From the NCBI GenBank assembly GCA_004335635.1, contig QAXH01001796.1, positions 1 through 23,387 on the forward strand: a DNA stretch of 23,387 nt. The letters run 5' to 3'. How positions within the stretch are numbered: position 1 is the stretch's first letter; every line of letters starts with the position of its first letter. The position numbers and the translations under genes are program-made. Source of the stretch: Chloromonas sp. AAM2 (taxonomy: Eukaryota; Chlorophyta; Chlorophyceae; Chlamydomonadales; Chlamydomonadaceae). Shown here one piece after another: positions 1 through 10,509 of the stretch. The notes under the pieces were generated by a model. It ran no database searches. It was not told the DNA's origin and worked only from the letters and a program-made list of their open reading frames with translations.

Positions 1-217
1 GCATCTTGCTGGTCAAGCTGACACCCCTATCACTGAACACCTTGCGTTGAAGGTCATGGAAGGCGACACCTGCCTGCCGTATGCGCGTACTGAGCTCTGT
101 GTCCTGTTGCACTGAATCTTGATGAATGCTGCCCAGATAGCGAAACTCATTGACATGCTGTATTTGCCCTTCCTGCAATTGAATGGCCTGTGTGCGTTCC
201 TCTCCGGACTGAAGGCC
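1..217 (-). pseudogene. Non-LTR retrotransposon reverse transcriptase fragment (5'-truncated, runs off left edge)
   Basis: Read on the minus strand from 217 to 1, an uninterrupted 72-codon frame contains the motif EFRYLGS followed by TRIRQAGVAFHDLQRKVF and a SLTSK ending. This order (F-[RK]-YLG, then a charged stretch, then RI..A..AF..L...VF, then K) is typical of the region just after the reverse transcriptase palm in LINE-type elements. The catalytic part would lie upstream, but there the frame runs straight into a GT/AC microsatellite, so the copy is 5'-truncated or eroded. What follows the motif is outside the window. It could belong to a longer pseudogene. A host function is unlikely. 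Confidence 0.7.
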
Positions 218-225
218 ATGTAAAA

Positions 226-228
<3 letters not shown>

Positions 229-262
<34 letters not shown>
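229..262. repeat. (AC)17 microsatellite
   Basis: Seventeen uninterrupted AC dinucleotides lie directly next to the truncated end of the reverse transcriptase fragment. Confidence 0.97.
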
Positions 263-264
<2 letters not shown>

Positions 265-788
265 AATGAGATTTCCCAGACAAGAAGACAATCTTTCTAG
301 CCAGACAGACTTTGTTTTGTTACAATAACTTCATTCGTCAACTCACTGCTCTGAGCATGATTTGTTTTGTTTTGTTCTGACGCTGCACATGATATTGATG
401 TGATGACGTGCGAGAGGAGTGCTCCATACCTGCCGTCGTTACCAATCTCGGGCGACAATGCTGCCCCTAGGCTGTCCCCGCTGTGCCACTCCAGTTGTGC
501 CACTCCAGTTGCTGGTATCAAGGGAAAGCAGTGAGCCTGAATGAAGGGCATTATTGTGATACTGCTTGCCCACGGAGGCTGTAAAGTGGTGTGAGTGTAA
601 AGTGGTGTGAGCAGGTCACATCAAAACCGCCAGACTTCCACGGACCCCCAGACGATTTTGTCGACTTTTGGTCGAGACTTCTCTGTGCTCATCTGGCCAC
701 GGGCGGCGCCGCAGCGTTGCACCGTTAAGCGCCGCGCCGTGTATACCAACGGTCGACCAGGATGTGACTCGCTTAAACGCTCGCGTTC
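263..788. other. Intergenic region and 5' flank of the SPRING-like gene
   Basis: No coding region is recognised here. It contains TTTGT-rich stretches (about 308-378), a 14-bp direct repeat (TGTGCCACTCCAGT at 482-495 and 496-509) and a 16-bp perfect tandem repeat (580-595 and 596-611). The last 150 bp probably hold the promoter and 5' untranslated region of the plus-strand gene starting at 789. No clear TATA box was seen. Confidence 0.5.
580..611. repeat. 16-bp perfect tandem repeat, two copies
   Basis: The unit TGTAAAGTGGTGTGAG occurs twice head to tail, about 180 bp upstream of the SPRING-like start codon. Each copy begins with TGTAA, so it could also act as a poly(A) signal for anything transcribed from the left. 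Confidence 0.9.
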
Positions 789-3472
789 ATGTGGTCTTCA
801 CTACTAGCCTTGTTCGCGCTGCTGCTGGCAAGCAGCGCTTCAGCCGTCCATCAACGAAGGCTTCTTGTCAGGTGCGCATGCTCACAGAAGCAATTGGAGC
901 CAGCAGGCTGCCTGAGGGCCAAACTGAAATGCCATGCCAAACCTGCAGGGACATCCCAGTTGGCGAACATAAATGCCTCAACACAGCTCAAGGCTGGTAG
1001 GTCACCTTGCAGAGCCTCGCAAGCACTTGGGTGCACATTGACACACAAGCACATGTCTGCAGAATCCTGAAAAGCCTGAAAAGACTGCCAAGCCTGAACA
1101 AATCCCCTCATGCAGACCCGAGAAAGCATTCATGTCAAACTGAAGCATCAGAGCTTGTAGCGTTTGCTGGTCAGCCTGAGAACCCGACATGTGGCCGCTG
1201 GTGCATGGCCTTGATTTGCCGCATGGCCGTTTGCTTGTGACTATCAGGCGATACTTGGCCGACAGTGTTGGCTATGTGTGTACGAGGGATGACATGAACT
1301 ACGGCACAGGCTGCTGCAGGCAGGGCGAGCGCTACAGCTGTGACAAGTAGGTGCTGGTAGTGACCCTCGGCAGCATTTTGATGTCTACATGGCCTGCATG
1401 CCTATCCAAGTGTTTGCAAGCATGAGGACACAAGTGTCAGGGTCCAGACTACACCAGGCTATTGTGTTCAAGGGGATATAATCAAACAGCACTGTTGCTC
1501 CTGTCGCTGGAAGCCGTCAAGCTAATGCAGGGTTATGGTGACCCTGAGTCAGACCACACACCCCAGTGCTTGGCTTCTCAATGCTCTGTCACTTCAGGGT
1601 TGCAGCTTCAGTGTCCCAATGGCTACTCATGCGCAGGTGCAAGCTCACGGACAAGTGCTGTGCCGAGTATGAGCACTGCGTGTCCTGCTGCCTGGCGCCC
1701 CAAAATAACGCGGACAAGCTGTATGCACACAATCTACGGTAGGCTGCATGAATTGTACAGCCCCAAACCATACATCCAGTACAACACAACGGACAGGGTG
1801 AAGTGGGCAAAATCGTCGTTTAGCTTCAATTGTGTGTACAAAGAACCAGTGAAGGAAGGTTAGCATAAATAGTTCCAAAGTGACAGGTCACACGCGAGCG
1901 TTGCAGTGGTCACATCGTCTCATAACATGTACATGTGACACAGGACGCCGAGACAAGGCTGTGCCCGAAATCTTGCGCCGTTGTCAACACCTGCATCCAC
2001 ATTGTGCTCTGTCTGTTGTCTGAGGTGTCACCATGATTAGCTGGGATCCCAGCTGGTGTACACACAAACCTCAGGTCAACGCCTGCTCACACACATTCCA
2101 TATCACCCCTGGCACCCCAATCATTGCATGTCGCCCCTTGCATGTCACCCCATTGCATGTGTTGCACACCATTGCATGTCGCCCCACACATTGCATGTCA
2201 CCCCATACATCGCAAGTCGCCCCACCCACGTGGCCTGCAGTTCCCCCAAGAACCCTTCAGCGGGCGTGTGGCCCAGTGCTTGGGAGTACTGCCGGGGCGT
2301 CTGCCGCACCACCAGCGTCAGCACCAGCCATGAGAACGCCTACATCAGCAACAGGCACCACTGCTTCTCAGAGCTAGGCAGACCCCTGGTGGGCTGGGGT
2401 GGGCACAGGGACAGTCAAACTGCAGGTTTCGTAGCAGAGCTGACAGACTTACGGGCAGCAAACTTGGACCATGCCTTGCACATGCGTGCATGCATTTCGC
2501 CTTGCACAATCCACAAGGAACACCAAGGGTCTTGATGCGCTGGCCTGTTTGCATGCATTTTCAATCTTGCGCACTTACATGGGCTGCGAGCCCTACTCAG
2601 GACTATGACAGGCCAGGATTTGAGGTGCAAGTACGCCAGCTGCCACAGTATGTGACATACGAACGACGTGCCAGGAGCTGGCCAATCAGAATCAATGGAG
2701 AATGGTTGATCTTATGAAAGCGTTTCCACGTGCTTGGGTGCCATGCTTTGCAGTGTGCATGTTCCCATGTTTTCCACGGTTGCCGTTTAGCCCACTGACC
2801 TTGAGTGTGTCTGTTCCCCTTGTGTGCGCAGCACTCCGGTCCGCTGCCCCGCGAGGCACTGGCCGGTGTGAGTGTGACGGTAGGCGGGGCGGGCGAGTCG
2901 TGCGACGACGTGTGCAGCAAGCGGGGCGAGGCGTGCAGTGAGCCGCACCTCGCCGTGCTCAACTCGTGCGACCGTCTCAGAGAGCACGTAAGGCTGGGGG
3001 GTGGCCAGGCGACACTGTTGAAAGGGCCGAGCAGCCTGTCCAATCAGCCACTGGCCTCCTTGACAGAGGAGCTGAAGAGGATTTGGTTTCTCAGATTGCG
3101 TCGTTGCACCTCTGGGACTCCTTTTTGCGCTTCAAGATAAGATGGGAGATGCCAGAAGCTATCATGAAACATGTGTGTCATCTCAACCAGGAGCGTTTTT
3201 CCAGGCTATAAGATGGATAGTATGTTGAGTTACTCTGTCAACTGTGTTGTTTGTTGCCGTGTGTGCAGGTGGGCTGTGAGGCAGGCTGCGATGTCTTGAA
3301 GTTGCCTGGAGGCGCCTCCCCCGCCTACCTGGACACGGGGGCGCCCAAGCAGGCCCGCCCAGCCATGTGCTTTGCACAGCCACCTGCAGAGGCTGCCGGT
3401 CTCACATGCAGCGGCAAGGATGCGTACGCACACCGCCTGTGCCCATGCAAAGCCAGAAGGCGCAGGCATTAA
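789..3472 (+). CDS. SPRING (C12orf49/DUF2054)-like cysteine-rich secretory-pathway protein with MGAT5-like C-terminal domain
   Basis: Exons by phase-matched GT-AG splicing: 789-871, 1248-1346, 1637-1738, 2241-2388, 2832-2987, 3269-3472; 792 nt, 263 residues. Residues 1-19 form a hydrophobic signal peptide ending ASA. Residues 36-136 carry the SPRING signature: GYVC, GCC (49-51), YSCDKC (57-62), CC..YEHCVSCCLAP (68-82), C..VCRT (112-118) and HENAY (125-129). Animal SPRING binds site-1 protease in the Golgi and promotes its activation. Residues 160-256 form a second Cys-rich module, SC..VC...G..C, LNSC, then LTCSG and RLCPC, resembling the MGAT5 glycosyltransferase C-terminus without its catalytic domain. 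The short Arg tail (RRRRH) ends the protein. Family membership is strong from motif order. The function in algae, and the MGAT5 relationship, are inferred. The start is the first ATG ahead of the signal peptide. Confidence 0.85.
2122..2226 (+). repeat. Degenerate minisatellite in intron 3 of the SPRING-like gene
   Basis: About six copies of a 15-19 bp unit of the form TTGCATGTCRCCCCA sit within the intron 1739-2240, ending about 15 bp before the acceptor AG at 2239-2240. No coding content was seen. Confidence 0.8.
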
Positions 3473-3726
3473 ATGTGAATGATTCATCTTTCATTGATTG
3501 AAATGGCATTCAAGTACCTGATGATCATTGCCACTGCTGCACAACCAATTAAAACCGGAGTCTTCAGTACGTTGCAGTAGTGCCTGTGTGTTGCTGGCCG
3601 TTGCTGCAGTGGCTTTCATCTGCCGTTACTGGAGTGTGCTGTATGTACTGACAGGAACATTGGCGCAGAAAATGTTGCTTATAATCAAACGTTGAGAATA
3701 TGTAGCAGACAGGGAGTAGTCTTTGC

Positions 3727-3731
3727 TGTAA
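3727..3731 (+). terminator. TGTAA poly(A)-type signal, SPRING-like gene
   Basis: TGTAA is the usual poly(A) signal in chlorophycean algae. This is the first copy after the stop codon at 3472 and would give a 3' untranslated region of about 270 nt. A second copy is at 3979-3983. Confidence 0.4.
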
Positions 3732-3981
3732 CCTGCGATTGCAAACAAGATGGCAGGATACGATGGCAGGATACTCGGACAAAAGGATTTCTAATACCAT
3801 CACGCTAGCAATTGCTGTACAGCAAGAAGTCAGATTGAGCCAGAGGTTGCTCATTGCTTGGGTTCAGAATTATTGCCTTTCAGATAGATCACTTCATACA
3901 TCCTCTTCTTCACAATGCTGCCTGGTCATCAGCGGCTAGCCCGACACTTTACAGAAGCATAGCCGCAGCTATCTTCCATGT

Positions 3982-4008
3982 AACAGCAACAGCAACAACA
4001 ACAACAAC
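3982..4008. repeat. AAC/AGC trinucleotide microsatellite
   Basis: About nine trinucleotide units mix CAG and CAA (AACAGCAACAGC followed by AAC repeats) in the intergenic region. Confidence 0.9.
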
Positions 4009-4347
4009 TCTTGGCATAGGTCGCTAAAGCCGTGGGCTCGTCGCCAGTAAATAAAGGCCAACCCAGGTAATGGGCCCTGGCTAAAAGCATTCTGGAGATG
4101 AAGCTCAGCCATTCCATTCTCGAAACAGGGGAAGACGAGCCACTCATGTCTCAACCCAGCAAGGGCTGGAGGCAGGCCATGCACATCCGCTGTGGTTCAA
4201 CAGGTTGCCGAAGTGACGCAAGTGGCAATCATCATATTGCAGGCCGGCAAGGCAAGCGAAGTGCAAGGCTTTGCAAGTCACAAGATATTGCCCTCCATCA
4301 GCTTACTGACAACCGCCCAGCAGCACTGTCCAGGGCAACCTTCAGAG

Positions 4348-4398
4348 TGGTTAGTCCAGAGAGCATGGTTAGTCCAGAAAGCATGGTTAGTCCAGAGT
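4348..4398. repeat. 18-bp tandem repeat, 2.8 copies
   Basis: The unit TGGTTAGTCCAGAGAGCA runs at 4348-4365, 4366-4383 (one mismatch) and 4384-4398 (partial). No gene is visible at this place. Confidence 0.9.
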
Positions 4399-4649
4399 AT
4401 TGATACAGCCTGCGCCTTGGATTCCGTTCCAAGTCAACAAATCAGTGAGCACTTCACTCCATGTGAAAATGAAGTGTGCAAGACTTGCTCGCGATGAATG
4501 GCATATCTGGGCATCAGTTTCTGAAGCCAGTCACTAGCTGTAGAGGCTGAGTGGTGTGGCAAAGCATAAAAGACCGTGGTTTGATGTGTCTGCTGCGCGT
4601 CAGCACGAAAGTGTCCATCATTTGGGCATGTCAACAGACCTTGGTTGTA

Positions 4650-4654
4650 TTACA
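4650..4654 (-). terminator. TGTAA poly(A)-type signal for the large minus-strand gene
   Basis: The plus strand reads TTACA, which is TGTAA on the coding strand. It is the first copy after the stop codon at 4831-4833 and would give a 3' untranslated region of about 200 nt. Confidence 0.4.
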
Positions 4655-4830
4655 ATAACAGTGCCTACGGCTAGTGAAGTCATGATCATGAATGGAGCTT
4701 GGTCAAATAAGCTCTGGTGGTCTCATGATGGCTTCATGGCCTGTCCCAGCTTATGGCAACGGAGCCCGGCTACAGATAGTTTTGCACTTGATGATGACCA
4801 ACCATTGCCCAGCCTGTCAGTAGCAACAGC

Positions 4831-7800
4831 TCAAGCCAGCTTGAGAGTGCGCTTGATGACTTGGGCGCACTCCTGCCATTCCTTGTCCGCCCACAGACCT
4901 TGGATGTACGGCAGTGCATGCCTCTGGAATTTCTGAACCTGCAAGAAACAGGAAAAGCAAGTAGTGACAGGCCAGGGGAAATGTGACAGCCCAGTGCACC
5001 TGCATATGCATCTAATGAAATGCGTAAACCACACCTCCGTTGTAAATTAGATGTCAACACCAGATCAGAGTTCATTTTTCGTGAACGCACTTGTATCGTA
5101 GAATTGTCTAACATCAGCTGTACCAGAGGCCTGATCTGCTTATGAACGGGCCATGCAGGACCACTTGCACTTGTCGGCACCCTTCCTGCACGCACCCACC
5201 CAAGCCTTACCTGCTCGACAGTTAGTGCCTGCACTGCCGTCCACATGGCACTGACTGATGGCCCGCCATGCTCGATCAGCTGCAGCACCATGGGCCGCAG
5301 CACGTCAAGCACGTCCTTCTTAACACCCTCCACACCATGCCCATGTGTGCCAGGGCTGGCAGGCAGTGGTGCACGCTGCAAAACCACGGCTATAGGGGCA
5401 CAAGGCTGGGCACTGCCCTGGTTACCCTGATTTGCTACAGAGCTGTTGGTGACATTCCCGACAGGCGCAAGGGGTCCTGTGAAGGCGGCTGTCGCTGCTT
5501 GGGGAGGCATGCTGGTTGAGCCAGCACTTGGTGGCATGGGGCTATTTGCCTTGTATCTCATTGCTGGCTGCCTGCCTGCAATGCTGAGGTCAAGCATGGG
5601 AGCGGTGATGGGTGCCTTGCCCTGATGAGGATTTGTTGCGAGGGCAAGGGTGCAAGCAGCTGCAGGCACAGCTGACTGACTAGCCTTGCCTTCAGCTATT
5701 GCGGCATGAAGTCGAACAACAGGAGCTGTGGCAGGAGGGGCTTGCTTCTCAGGTATCATCATGACACAGTCCTCGTCAATGATTATGGTGGTGACGGCAG
5801 GTGCTGCATGCCTGATGTTGTCGCAGGCCTGAACAGCAGCGGATGGCTGCTGTACAGCAGCAGCAGTGGTGGTGGATGGCATGTCAAAAGGCTGCTGATC
5901 GTCAGCTTCCTGACTGACATCGATGCCATGTCCGCCAGCCTGAATGCTGACCTGATTACCGTTGGATAACCCTTGCTTGTCATCTTCAGCCTCAGCCTCA
6001 CAGATGATCATCTGCCTGCTCAAATCGAGCAAAGCAGCAGCTGCATCCTCTGAATCGTCACCGTCTGTCGCGTGTGCAGCCTGCTTCATCGTGTACTGCT
6101 GTAGCAGCTCATGCCGGCTGATGGGCTGCTGGCCCTCCTTGCCTAGCGCACCAAGGCACTGCTCTGCCGGAATGTGAAGAACGGTGACCCCTTCACCACC
6201 CTGCTGCCATGCACCCGCCATGCCAGCTGGCTGCCACATGCCGTTGTTATGCGTTGGCTGCCATGCACCGGCCTGGCCGTCCTGCTGCCCTATGACCATC
6301 ACTGCGCCTTGTGGCCATGTGACGCCTTCACCGCCCTGTTGTCCTACAACCGTCACTGCGCCTTGTGGCCATGCGGCCGCCTCGCTGGTCTGTGGCCCCA
6401 TGACGGCCACACCGCCCTGCTCCCAGGTGCCCGTGCCATCCCCCTGCTGCCCAACAACCGTTACTCCGTTTTGTTGCCACGTGCCACGCTCACCAGCCTG
6501 CTGCCCCATGATTACCACGCCACCCTGCTGCCACCCTGTGCCTGTGTGTGGTACCTGCTGCCACGTGCCAGTTTCAGGATCATGCTGCCACACCACTGCC
6601 TCGCCTGCTGCTTGCGCCTCTGCTGGCTCTGCGGCACTACCTGAGCCCTGCGCCGCAGGCTCGATCTCTCGTGCCTTTGGGTCCCTGGTCTGCATCAGAA
6701 GCACCTTGTCAGTGGACAGTGGCAGCAGCTGGCTGGTGTTGGCATCCTTCCAGTAGAACTTCCCGTTGCCCTTAATCGGCTGTTGCCCGGGCACCAGATG
6801 CGGGTCCCTGGATCGCCAGCCGGCCATGACCTTGCCATGGAGAGGCAGGAGCGACTCGCCTTCCACATTCACCTGCACGATGTGCAAACAAGTGAACAGC
6901 GAAGCACGACTAGTGGACAAAAGCCACGACGAGGACAGCACCACCAGCGAAAGCAGCAAACCACCACCAGGCACCCAAGACGCATGGCCTGACCCAGGAA
7001 GTGGATGCATGAGCGCTATGACCGTTGATCGACGTACGAACGCAGAGCTGTTGGCCACCACTTTGTTGTAAATGCGTTCTCACCTGCTTGGTGACCGGGT
7101 GCTCTTTGAGCCTGACCCACTCCTGGGTTGACTCTACGTATGTATCATTGTACAAGAACGCCAGACGGACATAGCACTCGCCGCCATTCAATGCCATTTG
7201 GAAATCGCGCTGCACCAGCGCATCCGGGACGATCAGCTTTGTGCTGCTCGAGATCAGAATTTCATGAACCTGCTGTTGGTTGCGTGAAGCGCCCGCTGGG
7301 TTCGGGGCTGCGGCAGCGGTTGAAATTTCCGGTGCAGGAATATGAACCACGTTGGCACCGCCATTCGGTGCCCATTGGCCATTGTACGTCATGATCGGGC
7401 CATACGCGCCTCCAGACGACATGACTTGGCACACTGACTGCCCATTCATGGTCGGGTACCGAGTCTGTGTCGCGTCTGTAACGCCGGTCTGGTGGGATAT
7501 GGCCTTCTGCTGCATACGGAGTTCATTCCTAGCCTTCAGGTTTTGCAAGTAGGGCTCCTCGATATTATCACCCAAGCGTGATGAAGGCCGCCGCTTCCTC
7601 GTCGCGCGTTCCAGCCACACGCACTCCTCTGAATCCTCGGTCGTCACGTGCGTGGTTGCTTCGGCCAACCAAGGTTTTGCCGGCGCTTCACCGGTAGCGG
7701 CTGCATAGCTGGCCAGGAAACCCTCAGGGTTGGCTGCATACGCATCGCCGCAGTCCTGGCACAAGTTGGCATGCTGTGCGGCAATGTCCTCCTGCTCGTG

Positions 7801-10509
7801 GCATGCGCTGGTCTGTGGCTGCACATGTGGCAGAGGCCAGCCACTGACCCAGCGACTGCCGTCCTGCCGTGCACAGCAGGTGCACCACGTTTGGCCTTGA
7901 TAATCTTCGCCCATGAACAGTGGCACTCCCCCGGCTGGCACATAGTGCTGATCAACGTACATGGCAACATCTGGCTGCTGCTCCTGCTGCTGCTCCTGTT
8001 TCTGCTGTTTCTGCTCCTCCTTGACGTATGCATGGCCCGCAGTGCCATGCGAGACCAGCACAGCCCTTGCCTGCTCCATCCTTTCGTACCAGGCCTGCAA
8101 TGTCACATGCAGTACATGGACATGTCATGGCATAGCTGTTCAAGTCAACCTGGGTGACAGGACACGGCAGCAGGTGTCAGACAGCGGAGCAGCCTCTTTG
8201 ACACCAAGCAGACCAAGCCTTGGCAAGCACGCCACGGTCCATCATGTGTGCGAAGCCAACAGCATGTGTATGCAAACAAGGTATGCAGAACTTGGCTGTG
8301 CCACGAGTCCAAGTGTGGGGCTGCATTGCCAGGCATCAGTGGCTGGCACGTTGACCCACCTTGCTCATGATCTGCTGTTCCTGATCACAGCCTCGAGGGT
8401 TGCTTTTTTGTGCCAGCCCGTACATGGGGCCTGAGGTGCGTGCAATGTGCTCTTCGAATCTGCCCGGCATCTTGCGGTATACGGGGCCGCATCTGCAGCA
8501 CATCACAAGACAAAACAGCAACGGTTGCATATTGCTTTGCTTTGCTGAGAATGGGCCAACCAGGCATTCCTTGGTAGCTTGGTGTTGTGCCGTGCTTATG
8601 AGAAAATATGATGACAACGGACCTATCCCGCTTGGAGGGCGCCAGTTAGTCACCGACAAACGCCCCAGCTGGACGCCAGATGCATGCACGTGCGCGTTCA
8701 ATTGATTTCCTTACGTGGCCCTGTGATTCCCAATCGTGGCAAGTTCTGGTCGCTGATTGGGCTTGATTGTCACAAACTTATCATGCCCTGCTGACTTTCT
8801 GCGCCCAGCATACTTGACAAGACGGCCGGTGCACTGCCATGCCCGCATCTACCAACATGCCCAACTACTGCTTAATTCGAGCTTGACGTACCTGTGACAC
8901 AGGTTGACCTCGGCGTGGTGCAGTCCCATATTGACAGGGACCAACCAGCCCTGGCTCCAAACGTCGTTGTGCGACCCGTTGCCGCACGCAGCGCAGGTTG
9001 TACCTGATCGTTTGATGCATGTGAAGAGCGGGGTGCCAGGCACGACCGGCTTCGCAGCCAGCAGGGCTCGCCCACCCACGCGAGAACCAGGGACACCGGG
9101 CTCGCGCTCAAACTGCACTTCTAGAACAATCATCTTGCTGGTGGTTACGGGTGGTGCGTAGAAGTCATGGCGGGCGGGAGGGCGGGCGGAACATTGAATG
9201 CCTTCCGTCGCTGCGTTCGCACTGGTCTTAATGCTCCAGCTGCGGATGCGTTTTCCTAAGTATGAGGATGACTCCGCGCCCACGATTGGCACCTGCACAG
9301 GAGCAAGCCAGAGGAATCCGCAAGCGACTTGCTAGCACACGAGAGCGGGATAACCAACTGTGCTGCACAGAACACTGAGGTGGCGAAGTCGTGGTTTTGG
9401 CACGTCCATAGTTGCAAAGCCTCGGGCGGCGCTACTCCCTTTCACCCTAAGCGTACAAGGCAACCCTGACACTGTATGCATCAGCCTACCGTACCCATAA
9501 GATGATGCCCAGTAGCCAGCACAGGCGCAAGACTCTGTGCACTGGCCACATCAACCTAAACTACAATGCAATCCGGACTGACCACAGAAATGTAGCTGCG
9601 ACTCTGCCTTAAGACCTGTGCGGCTTCCGTACGGCTTCCAATCGCCATTGCCACCACTGTACACCTGTGTGGCGTTGCCGCCACTGAGAACATTTTGATA
9701 ACCGCTTTATGCAGTCTACCCCGAGTACACAGCCCTCAGCCAGATACCTTGACCCAGACGTCCACTCACGTTTGCATCGCCCTTCCTGAACTTGAGTTGC
9801 ACCTGCTCCCGTCCCATGCTGAGGCACTTCTCCAGGCGATCCACCTGCCTAACCAGCATGAAGATACTGACAGTGCTACCGTCCACTGCTAGCTCTGGCA
9901 TGTGCTCCAGGCAGACGGACATGGGCATGGCCAGCGGCTCCTGGATGATCTGAGAGCTGAGTGGCTTCTGCCTTGTAAGCCGGCTGGGTGACGGTGGTAT
10001 GTTGGTGTCATCAGGATGGAGTGCTGTCAAGGGCCCACGTGCCTGCACAGCAGGCACAGAGGCTCGGCTTTTGCTTTGTTGGGTCAAGGGCAGTGTCGAA
10101 CTCTTTTACAGCTACGTGTAGCCAAAGGTAAAGCACAACCCTAAGCAGCAGTGATTGGCTGATGGTCAAGGCAGTGCCCGGTGTCTGCACGTTGCGAGTG
10201 TTTTCTGGTAGGGACCTTCAGCATTGGAAGCTGATGCAACGCAGGGTTCAACATGAGAATGTCATGCATAAGCGTGACTGAAATACCGTAGTTGGTGTTG
10301 AGACTTGGCATGCATTCACTGGGTCCTGCAAGATAGTGTGGGTATCTCACCTGTTGCATGGCCTCCAAGGAAACCCCTCGTGCTTGGTGCCAACCCGCGT
10401 TGTTGTAAGGCTGCATCACGACTTTAGCTGCAGCCTGCACTGGACACCGACCAAGGTTGCATTTTACAATCACCGCACTCAGAGCGAAGCGAAGGCTTGA
10501 GAGTGGCAT
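4831..10509 (-). CDS. Large protein with two GATA-like zinc fingers and Trp/Gln tandem repeats; function unknown
   Basis: Exons on the minus strand, all phase-compatible with GT-AG borders: 10509-10351, 10042-9770, 9292-8892, 8492-8360, 8094-7084, 6872-5211, 4938-4831; about 1,248 residues. The in-frame ATG at 10509 has a stop just upstream; ATG at 10416 (31 residues shorter) is an equally possible start. Finger 1 is C244-x2-C247...C276-x2-C279, split by an intron. Finger 2 is C393-x2-C396...C434-x2-C437. Both have a GATA-like W...GW centre and an LCxxCG.xY end, but loops of 28 and 37 residues instead of the usual 17-20. A Gln/Lys/Glu-rich stretch spans 347-362, a short basic patch (ATRKRRP) follows finger 2, and an 18-residue repeat fills 754-886. 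The remainder is Ala/Pro/Gln-rich and probably disordered, with a helical C-terminus. A nuclear regulator is a guess. I do not recognise the family. Confidence 0.7.
6192..6590 (-). repeat. 54-bp coding minisatellite (18-residue Trp repeat)
   Basis: It lies inside exon 6 of the large minus-strand gene. Tryptophans at residues 773, 791, 809, 827, 845 and 863 are spaced exactly 18 residues apart. Each unit has the pattern W-x-Q-G-x-V-x-V-x-G-Q-Q-x-G-E. Further Trp at 754, 763, 872 and 881 sit about 9-10 residues apart, suggesting half units at both edges. The frame is kept open throughout. Confidence 0.85.
7975..8022 (-). repeat. CAG-type coding repeat (Gln-rich tract)
   Basis: The plus strand is CTG/CTC-rich. 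On the coding strand it gives a tract of Gln with Lys and Glu (residues 347-362) just ahead of the second zinc-finger-like motif, a likely flexible or activation-type linker. Confidence 0.8.

Larger units (their letters stand above)
3473..4830. other. Convergent 3' intergenic region
   Basis: This lies between the stop codons of two converging genes and holds both 3' untranslated regions. No credible coding exon was found on either strand. It contains an AAC/AGC microsatellite (3982-4008), an 18-bp tandem repeat (4348-4398) and one poly(A)-like motif for each gene. A 126-codon plus frame at 4556-4936 runs antisense over the last exon of the minus gene and has no recognisable domain. Confidence 0.6.

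Noticed and set aside
4556..4936. 126-codon plus-strand frame
   Set aside because: It overlaps the last exon and 3' flank of the minus gene and has no domain or splice support.
6174..6756. Long plus-strand open frames (up to 190 codons) with repeated Cys/Pro patterns
   Set aside because: They are antisense to the Trp/Gln repeat exon; the regular pattern is simply the complement of the 54-bp repeat.
4770..7061. Single 763-codon minus frame as one exon
   Set aside because: Its first part (7061-6873) is intron, and it reads through the donor at 5210; the true C-terminus comes from exon 4938-4831.
7648..8434. Plus-strand frames with Leu/Cys-rich, membrane-like runs
   Set aside because: The hydrophobic run is the complement of the CAG-rich Gln tract in the minus-strand gene.
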